Shown piece after piece: positions 49,801 through 60,600 of a stretch of 64,000 nt of DNA. The notes beneath the pieces were generated by a model, which saw only the letters and a program-made list of their open reading frames with translations, was not told the origin of the DNA and did not search any database. Numbering within the stretch: position 1 is the stretch's first letter; each line of letters opens with the position of its first letter. The stretch comes from Streptantibioticus silvisoli (GTDB lineage Bacteria; Actinomycetota; Actinomycetes; Streptomycetales; Streptomycetaceae). The position numbers and the translations under genes were made by a program. The DNA lies in the NCBI RefSeq assembly GCF_027947535.2, contig NZ_JAAGKO020000036.1, forward strand, positions 1 to 64,000, read 5' to 3'.

Positions 49801-52800
49801 GGTGACCAGGTCGGCTGCCGCCGGCTGGAGGAACTGACGCTGCGCACCCCGCTCGTGCTGCCCGAGCACGGCGGCGTCCAGCTGCAACTGCGCGTCGGCC
49901 CCCCGCAACCGGACGGCCGCCGCACGGTCACCGTGCACTCGCGGCCGGACGGTGCGGGCGACGAATGGACCTGGCACGCCGAAGCCACCGTCGCCCAGGG
50001 CGAGCCCGCCGCCCCCGAGAGCCTCACCGCCTGGCCCCCGGCGGACGCCGAACCGCTCGGCGTCGACGGCTGGTACGAGGGCGCGGCCGGCGCCGGACTG
50101 CGCTACGGGCCCACCTTCCAGGGGCTGCGCGCGGTGTGGCGGTCCGGTGACGCGGTGTACGCCGAGGTGGAACTGCCCGAACCCGGCCGCGCCGAGGCCG
50201 CCGGGTTCGGACTGCACCCCGCCCTGCTGGACGCCGCGCTGCACGCCGTCGGCGTCAGCGGACTGCTGTCCGGCTCCGACGGCATCCGACTGCCGTTCGC
50301 CTGGAGCGGCGTCAGCCTCCACGCCATCGGCGCCTCCGCGCTGCGGGTACGGCTGACCCCGGCCGGCGCCGACGCGGTGTCGCTGACCGTCGCCGACGGT
50401 ACGGGCGAACCCGTCGCGTCCGTCGACCGGTTGGTCCTGCGGCCGACGACCTCCGCCCAACTGCCCTCCGGCGTCCCGCGCGACACCCTTTTCCAGGTGC
50501 AGTGGGTGCCCGCCGCACCGCCCGGCACGGCCGCCGACGCCAGCGACGCCGCCGACGGTGCCGACACCGACCGGGCCGCCGCCGACAGCGCCGTCCTCCT
50601 GCCGGTCGGGGCCACCGCGGACCCCTCGGCGGAGGCCGTCCGCACCGCCCTGCGCGAGACCCTGGCGGCGCTGCACGACTGGCTCGCCGCCGACCGGCCC
50701 GCCGACGCCCGCCTGGTCGTCCGCACCCGCGGCGCCGTGCCCGCGGACGGCACCCCCGTCGCACCGGTGGCCGCCGCCGTCTGGGGCCTGGTGCGCGCCG
50801 CCCAGTCCGAACACCCCGGCCGCTTCGTCCTGCTCGACGCGTTCGACGCCGAGGAGGGCGCCGCCGCCGACGAACCCGGACAGCTCGCCGCCGTCCTGGC
50901 CACCGGCGAACCGCAGGTGGCGCTGCGCGGCGGCCGGACGCTGGTGCCGCGGCTGGCACCGGCCGCCACCCGGCCGGCCGCCGAACACCGCGCACCCGAC
51001 CCGGCGGGCACCGTGCTGATCACCGGCGGCACCGGCGTGCTCGGCGCGATCGTCGCCCGGCACCTCGTCGTCCGGCACGGCGTGCGGCACCTGACGCTGC
51101 TCAGCAGGCGCGGCGCCGACGCGCCGGGCGCCGCCGAACTCGTCGCGGAACTCGCCGCCCACGGCGCCACGGCCGACGTGGTCGCGTGCGACGCCGCCGA
51201 CCGCGAAGCCCTCGCCGCCGTCCTGGCCGCCCTGTCGGCGGACCGCCCGCTGACCGGGGTCGTCCACGCGGCGGGCGTCGTCGCCGACGCGACGATCGAG
51301 TCCCTGACGCCCGAGGGGATCGACACCGTCCTGCGGCCCAAGGCCGACGCGGCGGTCAACCTGCACGAGCTGACCGCCCACCTCGACCTGGGCCTGTTCG
51401 TGCTGTTCTCCTCCGCGTCCGCCACCTTCGGCACACCGGGACAGGGCAACTACGCCGCCGCCAACGCCTTCCTGGACGGCCTCGCCCAGCACCGCACCGC
51501 CCGGGGGCTGGCCTCGGTCTCCGTCGGCTGGGGCCTGTGGGCCGAGGCCAGCGGCATCACCGGCCACCTGGGCGAGACCGACCGGGCCCGCATCACCCGG
51601 GCCGGAGACGCGCTGTCGACCGAGGAGGGACTCGCGCTCCTCGACGCCGCCCTGGCGGCCGGCGCCCCGCACCTCGTCGCGCTCCGCCTCGACCTGCGGG
51701 CCGCCCGCGCGCAAGCCGGCACCGGCCACCCGCTGCTGCGCGACCCCTCCCGCCCCCGGGCCCGCCGCACGGCCGGAGCGGCCGGGCACCCGGCGACCGC
51801 CCGGTCCCACCTGGCGGCGCGGCTGTCGGCGCTGGAGGAGGCCGACCAGCTGCGGGAGCTGACCGACCTGGTCCGCGCCGCCGCCGCCACCGTCCTGGGC
51901 CACGCCTCGGTCGAACTCATCGAGCCGCGAAGGTCGTTCGCCGAACTCGGCTTCGACTCGCTGACCGCGGTGGAACTGCGCAACCACCTCGCCGACCGCA
52001 CCGGGCTGCGCCTGCCGGCCACCCTGGTCTTCGACCACCCCTCGTCGGCCGTCCTGGCGGCGCACCTGCGGCCCCGGCTGCTCGGCATCGCCACCGCCGG
52101 CCCGGTGGCTCCCCAGGGCACCGCGGACGCGGACGAGCCGATCGCCATCGTGGGCATGAGCTGCCGCTTCCCCGGCGGGGCCGACAGCCCCGAAGCGCTG
52201 TGGCGGCTGGTCGAGACCGGCACCGACGCCATCTCACCGTTCCCCGACAACCGCGGCTGGGCCAGCGAGGCGATCTTCGACCCCGAACCGGGCACCAGCG
52301 GCAAGTCGTACGTGCGCACCGGCGGCTTCGTCCACGACGCCGACACCTTCGACCCGGAGCCGTTCGGGATCTCCCCGCGCGAGGCGCTGGCGATGGACCC
52401 CCAGCAGCGGCTGATGCTGGAGGGCTCCTGGGAGGCGTTCGAACGCGCCGGCATCGACCCGTTGTCGCTGCGCGGCAGCCGCACCGGTGTCTTCGCCGGC
52501 CTGATGTACCACGACTACGCGGGCACCATGAGCTCGCTGCCCGAAGGCGTCGAGGCGTTCCTCACCACCGGCACCTCCGGCAGCGTGCTGGCCGGCCGGG
52601 TGTCCTACACCTTCGGACTCGAAGGCCCGGCCATGACCGTGGACACCGCCTGCTCCTCCTCACTGGTGGCGCTGCACCTGGCCGCACAGGCCCTGCGCGG
52701 CGGCGAATGCGACCTGGCGCTGGCCGGCGGGGTCACCGTGCTGTCCACCCCGGCCGTCTTCGTCGACTTCAGCCAGCAGCGCGGCCTGGCCCCCGACGGG

Positions 52801-55800
52801 CGGGCGAAGTCGTTCGCCGCGGCGGCCGACGGCACGAGCTGGTCGGAGGGCATCGGCGTGCTGCTGGTCGAGCGGCTGTCGGACGCGCGGCGCAACGGCC
52901 ACCAGGTGCTCGCGGTCGTGCGCGGCACGGCGGTGAACCAGGACGGCGCCTCGAACGGGCTGACCGCGCCGAACGGCCCCTCGCAGGAACGGGTGATCCG
53001 TCAGGCGCTGGCCAACGCCCGGCTCACCACGTCGGACGTGGACGTGGTCGAGGCGCACGCCACCGGCACCAAGCTCGGCGACCCCATCGAGGCGCAGGCG
53101 GTCCTGGCCACCTACGGCCAGGACCGGCCCGCCGACCGGCCGCTGTGGCTCGGGTCGCTGAAGTCCAACCTCGGACACGCCCAGGCCGCCGCGGGCGCCG
53201 GCGGCGTCATCAAGATGGTCATGGCGATGCGCCACGGGGTGCTGCCGAAGACCCTGCACGTCGACGCCCCCAACCCCGAGGTCGACTGGTCGGCCGGCGC
53301 GGTGGAACTGCTCACCGAGTCCCGGCCGTGGCCGCAGACCGGCCGCCCGCGCCGGGCCGCCGTCTCCTCGTTCGGCGTGAGCGGCACCAACGCCCACGTC
53401 ATCCTCGAAGAGCCGGCCGACCGGCCCGAACCCGGCGCCGCACCGGCACTGCGGGAGGACGGCGGCGCGACGCTGCCCTTCGTGCTGTCGGCCAAGAACG
53501 ACGAGGCGCTGCGCGAGCAGGCCGCCCGGCTGCTCGCCGCGGTCGGGACCGAGCGGCCGCAGCCGGCGGACGTGGCCAGGTCGCTGGTGGAGACCCGCGC
53601 CTCGCTGGAGCACCGCGCCGTGGTGCTGGCCGCGACGGCGGACGAACTGACCGCCGCACTGGCCGCGATCGCCGCCGGCGGTGCCGCCCCCGGCGCGGTG
53701 ACCCGTACCGGGGACGCCGGTCGCGGCGGAGTGGTCTTCGTCTTCCCCGGCCAGGGCTCGCAGTGGGTCGGCATGGCCGTCGAACTGCTGGACGCCTCCG
53801 AGGTGTTCCGCCGGCGGATCGAGGAGTGCGACCTGGCGCTGCGGGAGTTCGTCGACTGGTCGCTGCTGGAGGTGCTGCGCGCCGTGGGCGACGAGGGCGC
53901 CAAGTGGCTGGACCAGGTCGACGTCCTCCAGCCGGTGCTGTGGGCGGTGATGGTCTCGCTGGCGCAGATGTGGCGCGCGGCCGGCGTCGTGCCGTCCGCG
54001 GTGGTGGGCAACTCGCAGGGCGAGATCGCGGCGGCCGTGGTGTCCGGGGCGCTGACCCTGCGCGACGGCGCCCGGGTGGTGGCGCTGCGCAGCCGGCTGG
54101 CCATCGAACTGCTCGCCGGGCGCGGCGGCATGGTCGCCGTGGCGCTGCCGCGCGCGAAGGCCGCGGAACTGCTGGAGCCGTGGCAGGGCCGCGTGTCGGT
54201 CGGCGCGGTCAACAGCCCGTTCTCCACGGTGGTGTCCGGCCAGGCCGCCGCGCTGGAGGAGCTGCTGGCGGTCTGCGAGGAGCGCGGGATCCGGGCGAAG
54301 GCCATCCCGGCCGCGTTCGCCTCGCACTCGCCCGAGGCCGACGTCATGGAGGAACGGCTGCTGGAACTGCTGCGCCCGGTGGCGCCGCGCGAGCCGAAGG
54401 TGCCGTTCTACTCCACGGTGCTGGGCCGCCGGCTCGACACCGCCTGCCTCGACACCGAGTACTGGTTCGACAACATGCGCCGCGAGGTGCTGTTCGAGGA
54501 GACCACCCGCGTCCTGCTGGCCGAGGGGCGGTCGCTGTTCATCGAGATGAGCCCGCACCCGGTGATGGCCGCCGCGCTGTCGGAGACCGTGGAGGACGCC
54601 GGGGCGCGCGCCGCGGTCCTCGGCACGCTGCGGCGCGGCGAGGGCGGCGCGCAGCGCTGGACGAGGGCGCTGGCCGAGGCGTACGTCCACGGTGTGGACG
54701 TCGACTGGTCGGCGGCGCTGCGGGGCCGCGGCGGGCGGCGGATCGGGCTGCCCACCTACGCCTTCCAGCGCAAGCGCTACTGGCCGGAGTCCGGTCCCGC
54801 GATCGCCGCCGTCAGCGCGGCCGGCGTCATCGCCGCCGACCACCCGCTGCTCGTGGTGGCCGTCCCGGTGGCCGGCGGCGACGGCGTGCTCTACACCGGA
54901 CGGCTGTCGGTGGCCACCCACCCGTGGCTGGCCGAGCACGCGGTGCTGGGCACCGTGCTGCTGCCCGGCACCGCGTTCGTCGACCTGGCGCTGCGCGCGG
55001 GGGAGCAGGCCGGGTGCCCCCGGCTGGAGGAGCTGATCCTCCAGGCGCCGCTCACCCTGCCCGAGACCGGCGGGGTGCGCTTCCAGGTCGCCGTCGGCGT
55101 CCCCGGCGACGACGCGGGCCGCACCTTCACCGTCCACTCCCAGCCGGAGTCGGCGGACCCGTCCGCGCCGTGGACCACGCACGCCACCGCAACCCTGCTG
55201 CCCGCCGGCCCCGCCGAGCCGTTCGACTTCGCCCAGTGGCCGCCCGCCGGGGCCGAGGCGGTCACCGTCGAGGGCTGGTACGACGGCGCCGCCGCGGCCG
55301 GCTACGGCTACGGCGCCACCTTCCGCGGGCTGCGCTCGGTGTGGCGCCGCGGTGACGAGGTGTTCGCCGAGGTGGCGCTCCCGGAGCAGGCGCACACCGG
55401 CGCCGAGCGGTTCGGCGTCCACCCCGCCCTGCTGGACGCCGCGCTGCACGCGCTGGGCCCCTCCGGACTGCTGCCGGACACCGGCCAGATCCGCCTGCCG
55501 TTCTCCTGGAGCGGCGTCAGCCTGTACGCCACCGGCGCGCTCGGGCTGCGGGTACGGCTCGTGGCGGACGGCACCGACAGCGTCCGGCTCCAGGCCGCCG
55601 ACGCCACCGGCCGGCCGGTGCTCGCCGCCGAGTCGCTGGCGACCAGGACCGTGACGCCCGGCGAGCTGCGCACCGCCGGCGACGCCACCCGCGAATGCCT
55701 CTTCCAGCTCGACTGGACGGCGCCCGGGTCGCTGCCCGCCGCCGACGTCCCCGCGGTGTGGGCCGTGGTCGGCGACGACACCGCGGACGTCGCCGAGGGC

Positions 55801-57597
55801 CTGCTCCCCCACGTCCCCCGGCTGGAGTGGCACCCCGACCTCGGCACGCTCGCCGAGGCCCTCGACGCCGGCCGCGACATCCCGGACGTCGTGGTCTGGT
55901 CCGGCTCCCCGGGCCCGGACGACGGGCCCCTCGCGGCCGGGGTCCGCGACGAGACCACCGCGACGCTGGAGCGGTTGCGGGCCTTCCTCGGCGACGACCG
56001 GCTGGCCGGCGCGACGCTGCTCTTCCTGACCCGCGGCGCCGTCGCCACGTCCGCCACCGAGGACGTACCCGATGCCGCCGCCGCCGCGGCACGCGGCCTG
56101 GTGCTGTCCGCGCAGAGCGAGAACCCCGGCCGCGTCGTGCTGGCGGACCTGGACGCCGACGCGGCCTCGCTGGCCCGGCTGCCGCAGCTGGCGACGGCCG
56201 GCGAACCCCAGCTCGCCCTGCGGGCCGGGACGGTGCTGGTGCCCCGGCTGGTCCGTACGGCACCCGACGACACCGCGCCGCCCGCCGTCCGGGCCGACGC
56301 GCGGGTGCTGATCACCGGCGGCACCGGAGTCCTCGGCGCGATCGTGGCCCGCCACCTGGCCACTGAATACGCCGTCCGCGACCTGCTGCTGCTCAGCCGC
56401 AGCGGCGACCAGGCGCCCGGAGCGGCCGAACTGGTCGCCGAACTCGCCGAGTTGGGCGCCCGCGCGGAGATCGTCGGCTGCGACGCGGCCGACCGCGAAC
56501 AACTCGCCGCGGTGCTCGCCGACCGCCCGGTCACCGGAGTCGTGCACGCCGCCGGCGTCCTCGACGACGGCGTGATCGGCACGCTCACCGCCGGCCACGT
56601 CGAGCGCGTCCTGCGCCCCAAGGTGGACGCCGCGGTGAACCTCGACGAACTCACCGCCGACAGCGACCTCGACATGTTCGTGCTGTTCTCCTCGGCGGCG
56701 GCCACCATGGGCACCGCGGGACAGGGCAACTACGCGGCGGCCAACGCCTTCCTCGACGCCCTGGCCCACCGCCGGCGGCTGCGCGGCCGGCCCGCGGTGT
56801 CCGTCGGCTGGGGGATGTGGGCCGAGGCCAGCGGCATGACCCGGCACCTGGACGCCCGCGACCTGGCCAAGGCGGCGGGCGGCGGCTCCGCGCTCACCGC
56901 GCAGGAGGGCATGGCCCTGTTCGACGCCGCGCACGCGGCGGCCACCGCCCCCGCGCACCTGGTGGCGGCCCGCTTCGACCTCGCCGCCCTGCGCGCGAGC
57001 GCCGGCTCCGTCCCCGTACCGGCGGTACTGCGCACCCTGGTGCCGCCCCCCGTGCGGCGGGCGGCCGACGGCGGCGCCGACAACGCGCCGGCCCTGCACC
57101 GCAAGCTCGCCGGACTGTCGGAGGCGGAACGGCGCCGCACCCTGGTCGAACTCGTGCGCGGCGAGGTGGCCTCGGTGCTCGGGCACGCCACGGCCGACGG
57201 GATCGACCCCGAACGCGGCTTCAGCGAGCTGGGGTTCAGCTCGCTGACCGCGATCGAGATCCGCAACCGGCTGGCCGTGGCCACCGGGCTGCGGCTTCCC
57301 ACCACGCTGATCTTCGACTACCCGACGGTGACCAGGCTCGCCAACCACCTCTACACCCACCTGGTGGTCGACGGCCCCGCCGACGCGCTCCCGCTGCTGG
57401 AGCGGATCACCGAGTTCGAGGCGGGCCTGGCCGACACCGACGACGAGGAACTGCGCGACCGGGTGGTGCAGCGCCTACAGGCCCTGCTGGCCAAGTACGA
57501 CCCGGACGCCGATCCGGACGCCGGCGCGGTCAACCTGGACTCCGCCACCGACGAGCAGATGTTCCTGCTGATCGACAACGAGCTGGGGGCGCCGTGA
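46867..57597 (+). CDS. Type I modular PKS, gene D: two dehydrating modules
   Basis: Predicted 3576-residue PKS. The ATG at 46867 overlaps the stop of gene C by one base and has GGGAG about 8 bases upstream; the frame is open further left inside gene C, but only from this ATG does it give the docking helix [13 protein letters not shown]. Order: docking; KS-AT-DH-KR-ACP (D1); KS-AT-DH-KR-ACP (D2); docking region ending [16 protein letters not shown]. Both modules have DH and KR but no ER, so they should install two successive double bonds. The first KS has DSACSSS rather than DTACSSS. The second AT is atypical (GNSQGE, FASH). The final ACP lacks the usual Asp. Gene E starts 48 bases on. Confidence 0.97.
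46966..52080 (+). other. Module D1: KS-AT(malonyl)-DH-KR-ACP
   Basis: Adds acetate as CH=CH. KS 46966-48245 is divergent: [25 protein letters not shown] (Cys codon 47476-47478) and [10 protein letters not shown] in place of the usual [12 protein letters not shown] about 48550-49400: GHSIGE (Ser codon 48820-48822) and HAFH: malonyl. DH 49642-50450: [10 protein letters not shown] (His codon 49738-49740), YGPTF and LLDAALH, all intact. KR about 51007-51640 has VAD at the LDD position and no Trp marker; catalytic Tyr codon 51451-51453. Probably B-type, which with DH usually gives a trans alkene. ACP Ser codon 51958-51960. Confidence 0.92.
52132..57594 (+). other. Module D2: KS-AT(unusual)-DH-KR(B-type)-ACP-docking
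   Basis: KS 52132-53410 (Cys codon 52651-52653), His box HATGT. AT about 53730-54620: the active-site box is GNSQGE (Asn codon 54010-54012, Ser 54013-54015) and the specificity box is FASH (54316-54327) after PAA instead of VDY; the NGPS segment reads NSPF. The serine and the final His are kept, so it should be active, but its extender is not readable as plain malonyl or methylmalonyl. DH 54841-55660: [10 protein letters not shown] intact (His 54937-54939), YGATF instead of YGPTF. KR about 56305-56930 with LDD, Tyr 56731-56733. ACP box GFSSLT, Ser codon 57241-57243, with Ser replacing the usual Asp. Docking region to the end. Confidence 0.9.
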
Positions 57598-57633
57598 CCG
57601 CGACGCCGACCCGCTCACCCGCACCGCTGACCG

Positions 57634-57648
57634 CAGGAGGCCCCCGTG
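57634..57648 (+). promoter_or_regulatory. Ribosome binding site and GTG start of gene E
   Basis: AGGAGG followed by five C residues and GTG at 57646. This near-perfect site fixes the start of gene E and rules out later in-frame starts. Confidence 0.85.
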
Positions 57649-60600
57649 GCGAATGAAGACAAGCTCCGGGAGTACCTCAAGCGGGCGACCACCGAGCTGA
57701 CCCAGGTCCGCCAGCGGCTGCGCGCGGTGGAGGCCGCCGACCACGAGCCCATCGCGATCGTCGGCATGGCCTGCCGCTACCCCGGCGGTGTCGACAGCCC
57801 CGAGGCCCTGTGGCAGCTGGTGTCCGACGGCACCGACGCGATCGCCGGCTTCCCCGGCGACCGCGGCTGGGACATGCGGTTCTTCGACGCGGCCGACGCC
57901 GACGGTGCCTCCTTCACCCGCGAGGGCGGATTCCTCTACGACGTCGCGGACTTCGACCCGTCGCTGTTCGGCATCTCCCCGCGCGAGGCCCTCGCGATGG
58001 ACCCCCAGCAGCGGCTGATGCTGGAGACCTCCTGGGAGGCGCTGGAGCGCGCCGGCATCGACCCGCTGTCGCTGCGCGGCAGCCGCACCGGGGTGTTCGC
58101 CGGCGTGATGTACAACGAGTACGCCTCCCGGGTGCTCGACATCCCCGAGGGCGTGGCGAACTACCTCGGCACCGGAAGCGCCCCCAGCGTCGTGACCGGC
58201 CGGATCTCCTACACCCTCGGCCTGGAGGGCCCCGCCGTCACCATCGACACCGCGTGCTCCTCGTCGCTGGTGGCGGTGCACCTGGCCGGCCAGGCGCTGC
58301 GCAGCGGCGAGTGCAGCCTCGCGCTGGCCGGCGGTGTCGCGGTGATGATCACCCCGAACACCTTCGTCGACTTCGGCATGTCCGGCGGCCTGTCGCCCGC
58401 CGGCCGCTGCAAGGCGTTCGGCGCGGACGCCGACGGCAGCGGCTGGGGCGAGGGCGTCGGCATGCTGCTGCTGGAGCGGCTGTCGGACGCCCGGCGCAAC
58501 GGGCACCCGGTGCTCGCGGTGGTCCGCGGTTCCGCCGTCAACCAGGACGGCGCCTCCAGCGGGCTGACCGCGCCGAACGGCCCCTCCCAGCAGCGGGTGA
58601 TCCGGCAGGCGCTGGCCAGCGCCCGGCTGTCCGCGGCGGACGTCGACGTGGTCGAGGCGCACGGCACCGGAACCGTACTGGGCGACCCGATCGAGGCCCA
58701 GGCACTGCTGGCGACGTACGGCCGGGAACGCCCGGCGGACCGGCCGCTGTGGCTGGGATCGCTGAAGTCCAACATCGGCCACACCCAGGCCGCGGCCGGG
58801 GTCGGCGGCGTCATCAAGATGGTCATGGCGATGCGGCACGGCGTGCTGCCCAAGACCCTGCACGCCGACGAGCCGTCCCCGCACGTGGACTGGTCGGCCG
58901 GCGAGGTCGAACTGCTGACCCGGGCCCGCCCGTGGCCGCGCACCGGCGAACCGCGCCGGGCCGGCGTCTCCTCGTTCGGCGTGAGCGGCACCAACGCCCA
59001 CCTGATCATCGAACAGCCCCCCGAGACCGCCGCGCCCGCGGACGACGAGCCCGCGCCCGGACGGTCCGCCGGCGGACCGGTCCCGTGGGTGGTGTCCGGC
59101 AAGACGGCGGGCGCGCTGCGCGGCCAGGCGGCACGACTGCTGCGCCGGGTCGAGGAACTGTCCGGCGCGGACGGCGCCGACCCGGCCGACGTGGGGCTGT
59201 CGCTGGTCGCCACCCGGGCGGCGCTGGAGCACCGCGCGGTCGTCCTGGGCACCGACACCGAGGAGCTCGCCCGCGGCCTGGCGGCACTGGCCGACGGCCA
59301 GGAGGGCCCCGGTGTGGTGTGCCGCACCGGCGACATGGGCCGCGGCGAGGCGGTGTTCGTCTTCCCCGGCCAGGGCTCGCAGTGGGTGGGCATGGCGGTG
59401 GGACTGCTGGAGACCTCACCGGTCTTCCGCGAAAGCGTCGAGGAGTGCGAGCGCGCGCTGAACGCGTTCGTGGACTGGTCGCTGGTGGAGGTGCTGCGGG
59501 CCGAGGGCGACGAGGGCGCCGCCTGGCTGGACCGGGTCGACGTCGTCCAGCCGGTCCTGTGGGCCGTGATGGTGTCGCTGGCGCAGCTGTGGCGCTCGGT
59601 CGGGGTGGCCCCGGCCGCCGTGGTGGGCCATTCGCAGGGCGAGATCGCCGCGGCCGTGGTCGCGGGCGCGCTCAGCGTCGACGACGGCGCGCGCGTGGTG
59701 GCGCTGCGCAGCCGCCTGATCGGCGAGGTGCTCTCCGGCCCCGGCGGCATGGTGTCGGTCGCCCTGCCGCGCGCCGACGTGGTGCAACTGCTGGGCCCGT
59801 GGGGCGAGGACATCTCGGTCGCCGCGGTCAACGGGCGCACCTCCACGGTGGTCTCCGGCGACGCGGGCGCGCTCGGCGAACTGCTCGCCGCGTGCGCGGA
59901 ACGGCAGATCCGGGCCCGCCGCATCCCGGTGGACTACGCCTCGCACTCCGCCCAGGTCGAACGCATCCACGACCGGCTGCTGCGGGACCTGGCCCCGGTC
60001 GCCCCGCGGGCGGCGACGGTGCCGTTCTACTCCGCGGTCACCGGCGGACGCGCCGACACGGCGTCCCTCGACGCGGCGTACTGGTTCGACAACCTGCGCC
60101 GCGAGGTGCTGTTCGAGGAGACCACACGGGTCCTGCTGGGGGAGGGGCGCTCACTGTTCATCGAGATGAGCGCCCACCCGGTGCTCACCGGCGGACTGTC
60201 GGAGACCGTCGAGGACGCCGGGGCGCGCGCCGCAGTGCTCGGCACCCTGCGGCGCGGCGAGGGCGGCCGGGAACGCTGGCTCAAGGCCCTGGCCGAGGCG
60301 TACGTGCACGGCGTCAACGTCAACTGGCAGGCGCTGTACGAGGGTTCGGGCGCCCGGCGGATCGACCTGCCCACCTACGCGTTCCAGCGCAGACGCTACT
60401 GGCTCGAAACGCTGTCCCTCGGGCTCGCGCCGCTGGACCCGAACGCCTCAGCGCCCTCCTCGTGGCGCTACGAGATCTTCTGGAAGCCCTCACCGGTCGC
60501 GCCGGCCACCCTGGCCGGCGACTGGCTGCTGCCCATCGCGGCCGGCACCGCAGACGACCCGTCGGTGGCCTCCTGCCGTGCCGCCCTGCAAGCCGCCGGC

